Assembly (NCBI GenBank): GCA_049296695.1
Contig: JBAQSX010000153.1
Location: 1 to 6,208, forward strand
DNA: 6,208 bases
Reading direction: 5' to 3'
Source of the DNA: UBA10906 sp049296695
Lineage (GTDB): Bacteria; Pseudomonadota; Gammaproteobacteria; Methylococcales; Methylomonadaceae
Below the pieces are notes generated by a model. The model saw nothing but the letters and a program-made list of their open reading frames with translations. It made no database searches and was not told the origin of the DNA. A program made the position numbers and the translations under genes. The stretch's first letter is position 1; every line of letters begins with the position of its first letter. Shown here in pieces: positions 1 to 6,206 of this stretch.

Positions 1-106
1 CCTGACAAGTTCAGGCAAAGCCTGACCTCCTTAATTATTTAAACCTATTAATTAAAAATTCGCTTTACCTTTTACCAAAACCTTCAAACAGAGAGAGACC
101 AATACA
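1..106 (+). promoter_or_regulatory. ahcY 5' leader with small alternative hairpins
   Basis: This is the non-coding leader of ahcY, cut by the window edge. CCTGA (1-5) can pair with TCAGG (11-15), while TCAGGC (11-16) can instead pair with GCCTGA (20-25) around an AAA loop, so the two small stems exclude each other. ACCTCCTTA (25-33) follows, then an AT-rich stretch and the GAGAGAG ribosome-binding site (91-97) nine bases before the ATG. SAH riboswitches are known upstream of ahcY in proteobacteria, but I do not see their conserved core here. No convincing -35/-10 pair is visible. The stems may be a dispersed intergenic repeat or the terminator of an upstream gene rather than a regulator. Confidence 0.35.
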
Positions 107-1399
107 ATGAGTTTTACCGATTATAAAGTAGCCGATATGTCCTTAGCCGCTTGGGGACGCAAAGAAATCAACATCGCAGAAACCGAAATGCCGGGCTTAA
201 TGGCATTGCGTAAAGAATTCGGCGCGGCGCAACCCTTAAAAGGTGCGCGTATTGCGGGCTGTCTGCACATGACCATTCAAACAGCGGTATTAATTGAAAC
301 CTTAACCGCTTTGGGCGCGACCGTGCGCTGGTCATCATGCAACATCTTCTCAACCCAAGACCACGCGGCGGCGGCAATTGCGGCGGCGGGCATTCCCGTA
401 TTTGCGTGGAAAGGCGAAACCGAAGCCGAAGCCGACTGGTGCATCGAACAAACCATCATCGCCCCAGATGGTTGGAGACCCAACATGATTTTGGACGATG
501 GCGGCGACTTAACCAACATGATGTCTGACAAATTCCCCGAACTCATGGCGGACGTGAAAGGCTTATCAGAAGAAACCACCACAGGCGTATTGCGTTTATA
601 CGAACGCGTTGCCAAAGGCACATTAGTCGTGCCTGCGTTTAACGTGAACGATTCAGTCACCAAATCAAAATTCGATAACCTCTACGGTTGCCGCGAATCC
701 TTAGTAGACGGTATTAAACGCGCAACTGACGTGATGATTGCAGGTAAAATTGCCGTTGTATGTGGTTATGGTGACGTGGGCAAAGGGTGCGCTCAATCCT
801 TGCGTGGCTTAGGTGCGACCGTGTGGATTACTGAAATTGACCCGATTTGCGCGTTGCAAGCGGCAATGGAAGGTTATCGCGTGGTCACTATGGAAGAAGC
901 CGCGCCATTAGCTAACATTTTCGTGACCGCGACGGGTAACTATCACATCATCACGCACGCACATTTACTGGCGATGCGTGACCAAGCGATTGTGTGTAAC
1001 ATCGGTCACTTTGATTCTGAAATCGAAATTGCCGCCTTGCGTCAATACACTTGGGAAAACATTAAACCCCAAGTTGACCACGTTATTTTCCCTGACGGCA
1101 AACGCATTATCGTGTTAGCCGAAGGTCGTTTAGTGAACTTAGGTTGCGCTACGGGACACCCCAGTTTTGTAATGTCTAATTCATTCTGCAACCAAGTATT
1201 AGCGCAAATGGAATTATGGAATAACGCTTCGGCTTATGAAAATAAAGTTTATATTTTGCCTAAAAAATTAGACGAAAAAGTCGCACGTTCACATTTAGCG
1301 CAAATTGGTGTGCATTTAACTGAATTAACCCCAGAGCAAGCCGCTTATATTAACGTGCCAATTGAAGGCCCTTATAAACCTGACCATTACCGTTATTAA
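107..1399 (+). CDS. ahcY: S-adenosylhomocysteine hydrolase (adenosylhomocysteinase)
   Basis: This cytosolic NAD-dependent enzyme reversibly splits S-adenosylhomocysteine into adenosine and homocysteine, relieving product inhibition of SAM-dependent methyltransferases. The 430-aa protein is full length for the family. Visible signatures are GCLHMT (H54), DDGGD (D131), SEETTTG (E156) and NDSVTKSKFDNLYGCRES (K186, D190), which hold the substrate-site residues. The Rossmann NAD loop GYGDVGKG lies at 220-227, NIGHFDSE (H301) follows, and the protein ends KPDHYRY, whose Lys and Tyr reach into the neighbouring subunit's NAD site in known structures. The ATG at 107 has a good GAGAGAG ribosome-binding site and gives the usual N-terminus. 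A hairpin terminator follows directly. metF lies downstream, separated by an unrelated three-gene cassette. No key residue is missing. Confidence 0.98.
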   Translation: MSFTDYKVADMSLAAWGRKEINIAETEMPGLMALRKEFGAAQPLKGARIAGCLHMTIQTAVLIETLTALGATVRWSSCNIFSTQDHAAAAIAAAGIPVFAWKGETEAEADWCIEQTIIAPDGWRPNMILDDGGDLTNMMSDKFPELMADVKGLSEETTTGVLRLYERVAKGTLVVPAFNVNDSVTKSKFDNLYGCRESLVDGIKRATDVMIAGKIAVVCGYGDVGKGCAQSLRGLGATVWITEIDPICALQAAMEGYRVVTMEEAAPLANIFVTATGNYHIITHAHLLAMRDQAIVCNIGHFDSEIEIAALRQYTWENIKPQVDHVIFPDGKRIIVLAEGRLVNLGCATGHPSFVMSNSFCNQVLAQMELWNNASAYENKVYILPKKLDEKVARSHLAQIGVHLTELTPEQAAYINVPIEGPYKPDHYRY

Positions 1400-1412
1400 T
1401 TTATAAAACCAT

Positions 1413-1447
1413 CAGGATGTGCTACCTTTAGCACATCCTGTATTTTA
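1413..1447 (+). terminator. Intrinsic terminator after ahcY
   Basis: A perfect 12-bp stem, CAGGATGTGCTA (1413-1424) with TAGCACATCCTG (1429-1440), closes a four-base CCTT loop and is followed by TATTTTA. It starts 14 bases after the ahcY stop. The T tract is modest, so termination may be incomplete. It separates ahcY transcription from the cassette starting at 1501. Confidence 0.8.
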
Positions 1448-1500
1448 GGATTTGAATTTACGAAAATGAATAAAATTGTCTGTCCAATCTTTTGTGAGTT

Positions 1501-2109
1501 ATGGAAAGTATAGTGAGAATAAAAGGGTATCATACTTGCAAAACAGATGGCGGTATTCACCATATTTGGAAAAATGCTCCTTTTATTAGTGAACCTAATA
1601 ACAGACAATGGCTAACACAGGGTTACTATTTTTGGACAGATAATTGTCATTTTGCCCATAAATGGGGTGAAAACTCAATAAAAGGCGAATATGCAATTAT
1701 TGAATGTTTAATTGAAATAGAAAAAAACTTACTTTTAGATTTAGTAGGCTCGGTCGATGATCAATTACGTTTTGAAGAATTAATTAATATTTTTAAACAA
1801 AGGTTTATAAAAACAAAATCTCCAGAAACGCCAACAGTTAGCGAAGTATTAGCTTTTTATAGAAGACAAGTAGAAAGAACCAATAATAAAGATATATTTC
1901 CTTATAAGGCAATAAAAGCTCAAGATAAATATCATAAGTCTGAATTTGCATTTATTAAAAATTCTAAGCCAAGCTATTTACCATTAGTAACAAGACAGCA
2001 ACTTTGTTTATTTGATTTTGCCGTTGATTGTATAAAAAATAAAAATATTATTCACCCTGAATCTTTTAAAAAAGATTCTTTGTTGTTTAAAGGAGAGAAA
2101 AATGAATAA
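1501..2109 (+). CDS. Putative ADP-ribosyltransferase-fold toxin of a TAC module (CmdT-like)
   Basis: This 202-aa soluble protein has no signal peptide or membrane segment. Residues 9-13 (GYHTC) resemble the YHG[TS] strand that opens many ADP-ribosyltransferase folds. WLTQGYYFWTDN (37-48) resembles the G-x-YF-x-x-[DN] motif that holds the NAD-stacking Tyr, and AIIECLIEI with LLLDL (65-81) looks like the following strands. RQQLCLFD (165-172) may carry the third-motif Gln. H11, Y42/Y43 and Q166/Q167 are thus candidate catalytic residues, assigned by eye. Position and partners point to the toxin of a toxin-antitoxin-chaperone operon; in CmdTAC the toxin ADP-ribosylates mRNA and blocks translation during phage infection. 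The ATG has a weak ribosome-binding site and an in-frame TGA lies at 1495-1497, so the start is 1501 or the GTG at 1513. The end overlaps the next gene by 8 bp. It is more AT-rich than ahcY. The ART assignment is an inference. Confidence 0.6.
   Translation: MESIVRIKGYHTCKTDGGIHHIWKNAPFISEPNNRQWLTQGYYFWTDNCHFAHKWGENSIKGEYAIIECLIEIEKNLLLDLVGSVDDQLRFEELINIFKQRFIKTKSPETPTVSEVLAFYRRQVERTNNKDIFPYKAIKAQDKYHKSEFAFIKNSKPSYLPLVTRQQLCLFDFAVDCIKNKNIIHPESFKKDSLLFKGEKNE
2091..2097 (+). promoter_or_regulatory. Strong ribosome-binding site of the antitoxin gene
   Basis: AGGAGAG lies four bases before the ATG at 2102, inside the 3' end of the toxin gene. It is the best Shine-Dalgarno sequence in the cassette. 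The toxin start has only a weak GTGAG and the chaperone start a weak GGCGG (2377-2381). This favours antitoxin over toxin and fixes the antitoxin start. Confidence 0.75.
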
Positions 2110-2386
2110 GGTTCATGATAAATCATTGCAACTTATAAAAGAATTGCTTGATAGTATGGATGATGAGACTTTCTTAAGTGAGTATAACGCCGTAAAATGC
2201 GGGGTAGGACCTACTATTGATTCTTTTTTAGCGTATCACTGTTCTTTTAATAATTTTCTGAGAACTACAGAAATAACATCTAAATCTATAGATAAACATT
2301 GTAAAACCAAAGAATGTTTCTATAAAGGACAAAACGATGTATATTCAATGAATAGCGAATCACATTTAGAACAATTGGCGGCATAA
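2102..2386 (+). CDS. Putative antitoxin of the TAC module (CmdA-like), C-terminal LAA
   Basis: This 94-aa protein overlaps the toxin gene by 8 bp and ends four bases before the SecB-like gene, so the three are almost surely co-transcribed and translationally coupled. The N-terminal part looks helical and acidic (ELLDSMDDETFLSEY, 14-28), followed by GVGPTIDSFL (34-43), a pattern I recall in small conserved proteins but cannot name. No helix-turn-helix is evident, so it may neutralise the toxin by direct binding rather than act as a repressor. The C-terminal half (about 50-94) is polar and probably disordered, where a chaperone-addiction segment lies in other TAC antitoxins. It ends HLEQLAA; a terminal LAA is what ClpXP recognises in ssrA-tagged proteins. 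The antitoxin role is inferred from context. Confidence 0.6.
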   Translation: MNKVHDKSLQLIKELLDSMDDETFLSEYNAVKCGVGPTIDSFLAYHCSFNNFLRTTEITSKSIDKHCKTKECFYKGQNDVYSMNSESHLEQLAA

Positions 2387-2390
2387 AACA

Positions 2391-2762
2391 ATGAACATTC
2401 AGTTTGTTGATACTAAAGTAATTAATCTTAACCTAACAGGAATAGTAGAAGAAAATATTGAAAGCATAGATGATTTTAATTTTTCATTTACACCTGCTTT
2501 TTCTGAATTTCCATCAAATGAGTTTTTAATTATTTTTAGTTTATCCTTAAAAATTGAAGACTCGTTTGTCCTATCTATTGAATATGCAGCACGATTTTCT
2601 ACAGATGATGAAATTGATGAAGTATTTAAAGAATCCAATTTTGTTAAAATTAATGCACCTGCTATTGCATATCCATTTTTAAGAGCTTATATAAGCAATT
2701 TGACACTTAATTCAGGCTTTTCTCCTGTTATTCTGCCAACAATAAATTTCACCAAGTTTTAG
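2391..2762 (+). CDS. SecB-like chaperone of the TAC module (CmdC-like)
   Basis: This 123-aa protein is shorter than the export chaperone SecB of E. coli (155 aa). Its C-terminal third carries the SecB signature: NAPAIAYPFLRAYIS (88-102), matching the CPNILFPYARExIS region of SecB, then SGFSPVILPTINF (108-120), matching the GxFPxLxLxPVNF tail. The preceding part (10-70) alternates strands as in the SecB beta-sheet, with an acidic TDDEIDEVF stretch (71-79). SecB-like proteins encoded beside toxin-antitoxin pairs, such as Rv1957 of M. tuberculosis and CmdC, bind the antitoxin C-terminus and protect it from proteolysis. Third place in a toxin-antitoxin operon makes that role more likely than general export; a housekeeping SecB would be encoded elsewhere. 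The ATG at 2391 follows the antitoxin stop by four bases. The SecB-like fold is well supported; the exact subfamily is inferred. Confidence 0.78.
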   Translation: MNIQFVDTKVINLNLTGIVEENIESIDDFNFSFTPAFSEFPSNEFLIIFSLSLKIEDSFVLSIEYAARFSTDDEIDEVFKESNFVKINAPAIAYPFLRAYISNLTLNSGFSPVILPTINFTKF

Positions 2763-2789
2763 TTATTTTATATAAAAATAAAATAACTA
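2760..2789 (+). terminator. AT-rich hairpin closing the TAC cassette
   Basis: A perfect 12-bp inverted repeat, TAGTTATTTTAT (2760-2771) and ATAAAATAACTA (2778-2789), has a six-base loop and begins in the stop codon of the SecB-like gene. It has almost no GC pairs and no T run, so it may be a weak terminator, an RNA-stabilising hairpin or a symmetric protein site. TAACTAA (2784-2790) can also pair with TTAGTTA (2805-2811). The rest of the gap to metF is AT-rich without a clear promoter. Confidence 0.35.
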
Positions 2790-2845
2790 AATACAGAATA
2801 ATAGTTAGTTAAATAATATCTTGCTATTAACAAAGAGATTAAATA

Positions 2846-3679
2846 ATGTCCACACAACCCCAATTTAGTTTTGAATTTTATCCGCCTAAAACCGAAGACG
2901 GTAAAATCGCTTTGCAAAACGTGCATCAACAATTAGCGCAACGTAATCCCGATTTCTTTTCAGTTACCTTTGGCGCGGGTGGTTCAACGCGTGATAAAAC
3001 TTTTGAAACCGTGGTGAATATTCAAAACCAAGGTATTCCCGCCGCGCCGCATTTATCCTGCGTCGCATCAACAAAAGAGAATATCAGAGACATATTAACA
3101 GGCTATAAAAACGCTGGCGTTTCGCGTATTGTGGCTTTGCGCGGTGATTTACCTTCGGGCATGATGTCAGCGGGTGAATTTCGTTATGCCAATGAATTAG
3201 TCGAATTTATTCGCGCTGAAACTGGGGATTATTTTGATATTCATGTCGCCGCTTATCCTGAAGTACATCCGCAAGCATTAAACGCGAAAGAAGATTTTAA
3301 AAACTTTAAACGCAAAGTTCAGGCGGGTGCTAATTCAGTAGTCACGCAATATTTTTATAACGCGGAAAGTTATTTTTATTTTGTTGATGAATGTGAAAAA
3401 AATGGTATTACAATTCCAATTGTTCCAGGAATTATGCCCATTACCAATTATTCACAATTATTTAGATTCTCTGATATGTGCGGCGCGGATATTCCACGCT
3501 GGTTGCGTAAGCGTTTAGAGAGTTTAGGTGATGATAAAGAGGCTGTACAGGAATTAGGTTTGCAAGTAGTCACGCAATTATGTCAGCGATTATTAGACGG
3601 CGGCGCACCGAGTTTGCATTTTTATACCATGAATCAAGCCGCGCCTTCGCTGGCAATTATTGATAATTTAAAGTTTTAA
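2846..3679 (+). CDS. metF: 5,10-methylenetetrahydrofolate reductase
   Basis: This flavin-dependent cytosolic enzyme reduces 5,10-methylene-THF to 5-methyl-THF, the methyl donor for remaking methionine from homocysteine, including the homocysteine released by AhcY. The 277-aa protein is slightly shorter than E. coli MetF (296 aa) because it lacks that protein's extra N-terminal residues. Motifs in order: FEFYPPKT with the catalytic Glu (E10), SVTFGAGGSTRD (T41), APHLSCV, ALRGDLP (D101), AAYPEVHP (135-142), GANSVVTQYFY (Q168), PGIMPITN (194-201) and the C-terminal HFYTMNQA (258-265). All match the TIM-barrel family, with the expected FAD and folate residues present. The ATG at 2846 has an AAAGAG site eight bases upstream. 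Proteobacterial metF often lies just downstream of ahcY; here a toxin-antitoxin-chaperone cassette separates them. A strong terminator follows. Confidence 0.97.
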   Translation: MSTQPQFSFEFYPPKTEDGKIALQNVHQQLAQRNPDFFSVTFGAGGSTRDKTFETVVNIQNQGIPAAPHLSCVASTKENIRDILTGYKNAGVSRIVALRGDLPSGMMSAGEFRYANELVEFIRAETGDYFDIHVAAYPEVHPQALNAKEDFKNFKRKVQAGANSVVTQYFYNAESYFYFVDECEKNGITIPIVPGIMPITNYSQLFRFSDMCGADIPRWLRKRLESLGDDKEAVQELGLQVVTQLCQRLLDGGAPSLHFYTMNQAAPSLAIIDNLKF

Positions 3680-3693
3680 TTAAAAAATATATT

Positions 3694-3735
3694 AAAATAC
3701 CTATCAGGTTTTAAAAACCTGATAGGTATTTTTTT
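3694..3735 (+). terminator. Strong terminator between convergent metF and lnt
   Basis: A near-perfect palindrome has TACCTATCAGGTTTT (3698-3712) against AAAACCTGATAGGTA (3714-3728), extended by AAAA (3694-3697) and TTTT (3729-3732), and ends in a run of seven T (3729-3735). It lies 14 bases after the metF stop. Read on the minus strand it also ends in T-rich sequence, so it can serve lnt as well. Confidence 0.88.
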
Positions 3736-3758
3736 AAATGATGAAAAACAATACGATT

Positions 3759-3787
3759 GTACAGACGTTGCAGTGCAACGTCTCTAC
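3759..3787. repeat. GTTGCA/TGCAAC palindromic intergenic repeat
   Basis: The arms AGACGTTGCA (3763-3772) and TGCAACGTCT (3774-3783) are perfectly complementary around G3773. They extend outward to GTA (3759-3761) and TAC (3785-3787) with one C/C mismatch, giving 13 of 14 pairs. Related GTAGAGACGTTGCA palindromes are, from memory, very frequent intergenic repeats in filamentous cyanobacteria and also occur in Beggiatoa-like bacteria. It lies between the metF terminator and the lnt stop. No T run directly follows it on the minus strand, so a terminator role for lnt is doubtful. Confidence 0.7.
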
Positions 3788-3798
3788 GAAAGTATGTA

Positions 3799-5304
3799 TT
3801 AATGGTTATTCTTGTTTTGCAATGCTAAATAACCGTTAATTAACAAACCAATAAATGCTAATAATAAAATAATAATAATGGGTTTATCGCCTAAATAACT
3901 ATAAGGCGTAACCCCACCCATAGGTGTAATAGTTCCCGTTAATGCAGTTTCAGTAAATAACGGAGCTTGCGACTGAATACTACCGTCAGGGGCAATAATG
4001 GCGGTCGCGCCCGTATTAGTTGAACGCAACATAAAACGCCCCGTTTCTAATGAGCGCATTTGGGCTATTTGTAAATGTTGATGCGGTTCAATAGAATCCC
4101 CAAACCAACCATCATTAGTGACATTCACTAAATAAGCCGCATTATTTAAACCTGCAATATTGGCATCACCAAAAGCATCTTCATAACAAATAGACGTTAT
4201 AAAATTATAGCCCCCTGCTTTTAATAAAGGTTGATTATCACCCCCTGCTGTAAAACTACCTAAACGCATACCAATTGTTTTTAAAACAAATCCCGAAACA
4301 GGTTGCCACGGTAGATATTCACCAAAAGGTAATAAATGGTTTTTACGATACATGCCACTTTCTTTGCCTAAGGTAATAACGGCATTATAAACTTCGGTTT
4401 CACTATTACCTTGCGCGGGTAGACTTACGATTAAATCGGTATTATGGGCTAGGGCTTGTTGTTTTAAAGGTTGCAAAAAAAACTCATCCACGGCTTCTAA
4501 AAAAGCAGGAATTGCCGTTTCAGGCCAAACAATAATTTGACTATCCCAATGCGCCTCGGTTTGGCGTTTATACAGTAATAAGGTATTTAAACGATTTTCA
4601 GGTTTCCATTTTTTATCTTGCGTAATATTGCCTTGAATTAAAGTCACTTTTAACGGCTCACCTATTGAATGCGTCCAAGTAATGGTTTTTAAACCCGCAC
4701 CAATTAACCAAATACTGATAATTAAACTCATAACCAATTTGTTTTTAGTTTGCCACGCTAAAATCATTAATGATGCCGTTAATGCTAATAAAAAACCTGT
4801 ACCATACGCGCCTAGAATGGGAATATAACCCGCTAAGGGCGTGCTTAATTGTGAATACGCGCAAAGTAACCACGGAAAACCATTTAAAATTAAATAACCA
4901 CGCCAATAATCAATTAATATCCAAACTATAGGCATTATTAAAAACTGATAGCGTTGTTTACAAAAGCCTTGGCTAAATACAATTAAGCCACCAGCCATTG
5001 CGGGGAATAATGCCCAGAATGCCGCGAACGTTATAGATAAGCCGCCTGCAATTAAAACATCTGCCCCACCAAAATCATGAATACTAATATAAACCCACGT
5101 CACGCCCAAGCCAAATGAACTTAAACCAAATAAATAACCGCGTATTACAGCGCGTTTAACTGAGCAGTTTTGCCATGAATAAAATAATAAACTCAAAGCA
5201 ATTAAGGCTAAATAAGCATAATTAAATGGTGCGAAAGCTAAGGTAAATAAAAATCCAGAGCTTAAGGCGAGTAAATCTTTATAATAAGGGTGCGATAAGG
5301 GCAT
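3799..5304 (-). CDS. lnt: Apolipoprotein N-acyltransferase
   Basis: This inner-membrane enzyme adds the third acyl chain, taken from a phospholipid, to the N-terminal Cys of diacylglyceryl lipoproteins, the last step before Lol sorting to the outer membrane. The 501-aa protein has the family layout: hydrophobic membrane segments over about residues 9-205, a periplasmic carbon-nitrogen hydrolase domain over about 218-460 and a last membrane segment at about 474-494. The catalytic triad is visible as E262 (VWPETAIP), K321 (MYRKNHLLPFGEYLP) and C373 (SICYEDAFG), matching E267, K335 and C387 of E. coli. NVTNDGWFGDS (394-404) is also conserved. The ATG is preceded by AGGAAA (5309-5314) and gives a normal N-terminus. 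It is divergent from dapF and convergent with metF; the common gammaproteobacterial neighbours corC/ybeX and ybeY are absent from this window. Confidence 0.97.
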   Translation of the reverse strand: MPLSHPYYKDLLALSSGFLFTLAFAPFNYAYLALIALSLLFYSWQNCSVKRAVIRGYLFGLSSFGLGVTWVYISIHDFGGADVLIAGGLSITFAAFWALFPAMAGGLIVFSQGFCKQRYQFLIMPIVWILIDYWRGYLILNGFPWLLCAYSQLSTPLAGYIPILGAYGTGFLLALTASLMILAWQTKNKLVMSLIISIWLIGAGLKTITWTHSIGEPLKVTLIQGNITQDKKWKPENRLNTLLLYKRQTEAHWDSQIIVWPETAIPAFLEAVDEFFLQPLKQQALAHNTDLIVSLPAQGNSETEVYNAVITLGKESGMYRKNHLLPFGEYLPWQPVSGFVLKTIGMRLGSFTAGGDNQPLLKAGGYNFITSICYEDAFGDANIAGLNNAAYLVNVTNDGWFGDSIEPHQHLQIAQMRSLETGRFMLRSTNTGATAIIAPDGSIQSQAPLFTETALTGTITPMGGVTPYSYLGDKPIIIILLLAFIGLLINGYLALQNKNNH

Positions 5305-5378
5305 AGTGTTTCCTATTCATTGAAAAGTTTGGGTTATGATACACGATGATTTTTATATTAATTTAAAGAGTTGACGCA
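5305..5378. promoter_or_regulatory. Divergent lnt/dapF promoter region
   Basis: This 74-bp gap must hold the start signals for both divergent genes. It contains AGGAAA on the minus strand for lnt and AAAGAG (5365-5370) on the plus strand for dapF. AT-rich -10-like boxes occur, TATGAT (5335-5340) and TATATT (5354-5359), but neither has a well-spaced -35 box, so I do not assign exact promoters. Confidence 0.4.
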
Positions 5379-6206
5379 ATGATTAATTTTACAAAAATGC
5401 ACGGGCTGGGAAATGATTTTATGGTTATCGATGCCATTAATCAGCTTATTAATTTAACTGCTGAGCAGATTCGGTTTTTAGCCGATAGGCATTTTGGCAT
5501 TGGTTTTGACCAATTATTATTGGTGGAAAAGGCGACTAGCGAAACCGCTGATTTTACTTATCGGATTTTTAATGCCGATGGCAGTGAAGTGGCGCAATGT
5601 GGCAATGGGGCGCGGTGTTTTGCCCGTTTTGTGCGTGATAAGGGCTTGAGTGATAAAGCAGAAATTCGCGTTGATACTCATGCGGGGCAGTTGTTATTAA
5701 GCTTTACTGAGGATGATTTAATTACGGTCAATATGGGCGTGCCGCGTCATAATCCTGAGCAAATTCCTTTAGTTGCAGAGCAAGAGGGGTTGTATTATAG
5801 CGTTGAGATTGATGGCGTTGCGCAAGGTTTTGGCGCGGTGTCTATGGGTAATCCTCATGCGGTTTTAGTGGTGGACGATGTGTTAAACGCACCTGTGGCG
5901 CAGTGGGGCAAGTTTTTAGAAAGTCATGCTTTGTTTCCTGAACGCGCCAATATTGGTTTTATGCAAGTAATTGACCGCGATAATATTAAATTGCGGGTAT
6001 TTGAACGCGGCTGTGGTGAAACCTTAGCGTGTGGTAGTGGCGCGTGTGGCGCAGTTGTTGTGGGAATTGAGCAGGGATTATTAAATAATACCGTGAAAGC
6101 GCAATTAACAGGCGGTTCATTAGTAATTAATTGGGCAGGTAGAGGTTATCCTGTATTAATGAGTGGCGCTGCCGTTTTGGTATTTGAAGGGACTATTGAG
6201 TTATGA
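5379..6206 (+). CDS. dapF: Diaminopimelate epimerase
   Basis: This cytosolic, cofactor-independent racemase converts LL- to meso-diaminopimelate, the precursor of lysine and of the peptidoglycan cross-linking residue. The 275-aa protein is the family's usual length (E. coli 274). The two catalytic cysteines are visible: C74 in VAQCGNGARC and C218 in ETLACGSGACG. Other signatures are the N-terminal KMHGLGNDF (6-14), GFDQLL (42-47), FNADGSE (64-70), MGNPHAV (156-162) and VFERGCGET (207-215). The two halves form the known pseudo-symmetric fold. The ATG at 5379 has AAAGAG eight bases upstream and begins MINFTKMHG, typical of the family. The stop overlaps a possible next start, consistent with an operon continuing beyond the window. 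Confidence 0.98.
   Translation: MINFTKMHGLGNDFMVIDAINQLINLTAEQIRFLADRHFGIGFDQLLLVEKATSETADFTYRIFNADGSEVAQCGNGARCFARFVRDKGLSDKAEIRVDTHAGQLLLSFTEDDLITVNMGVPRHNPEQIPLVAEQEGLYYSVEIDGVAQGFGAVSMGNPHAVLVVDDVLNAPVAQWGKFLESHALFPERANIGFMQVIDRDNIKLRVFERGCGETLACGSGACGAVVVGIEQGLLNNTVKAQLTGGSLVINWAGRGYPVLMSGAAVLVFEGTIEL

Noticed and set aside
25..33. ACCTCCTTA as the end of a 16S rRNA gene
   Set aside because: The preceding bases do not match the conserved 3' end of 16S rRNA; only nine bases agree.
277..663. 128-aa minus-strand reading frame inside ahcY
   Set aside because: It is antisense to highly conserved ahcY codons, shows no recognisable motif and has no ribosome-binding site; it is a shadow frame.
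1441..1500. Sigma-70 promoter for the TAC cassette (TTGAAT at 1452 and TAAAAT at 1471)
   Set aside because: The spacer is only 13 bases, too short for a normal promoter; a promoter is expected in this gap but cannot be placed.
1466..1513. 15-codon leader peptide before the toxin
   Set aside because: It has no clear ribosome-binding site and no amino-acid bias suggesting attenuation, so it is not listed as a gene; it is mentioned only as a possible modulator.
1396..1608. 70-aa minus-strand reading frame over the ahcY terminator and toxin start
   Set aside because: It runs through the terminator stem and lacks family features; the plus-strand toxin frame explains the region better.
2399..2638. 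79-aa minus-strand reading frame in the SecB-like gene
   Set aside because: The plus-strand frame carries the SecB signature; the reverse frame is a by-product.
2391..2762. Housekeeping export chaperone SecB
   Set aside because: The protein is short, diverged, AT-rich and third in a toxin-antitoxin-like operon rather than beside grxC or gpsA, so a TAC chaperone is more likely.
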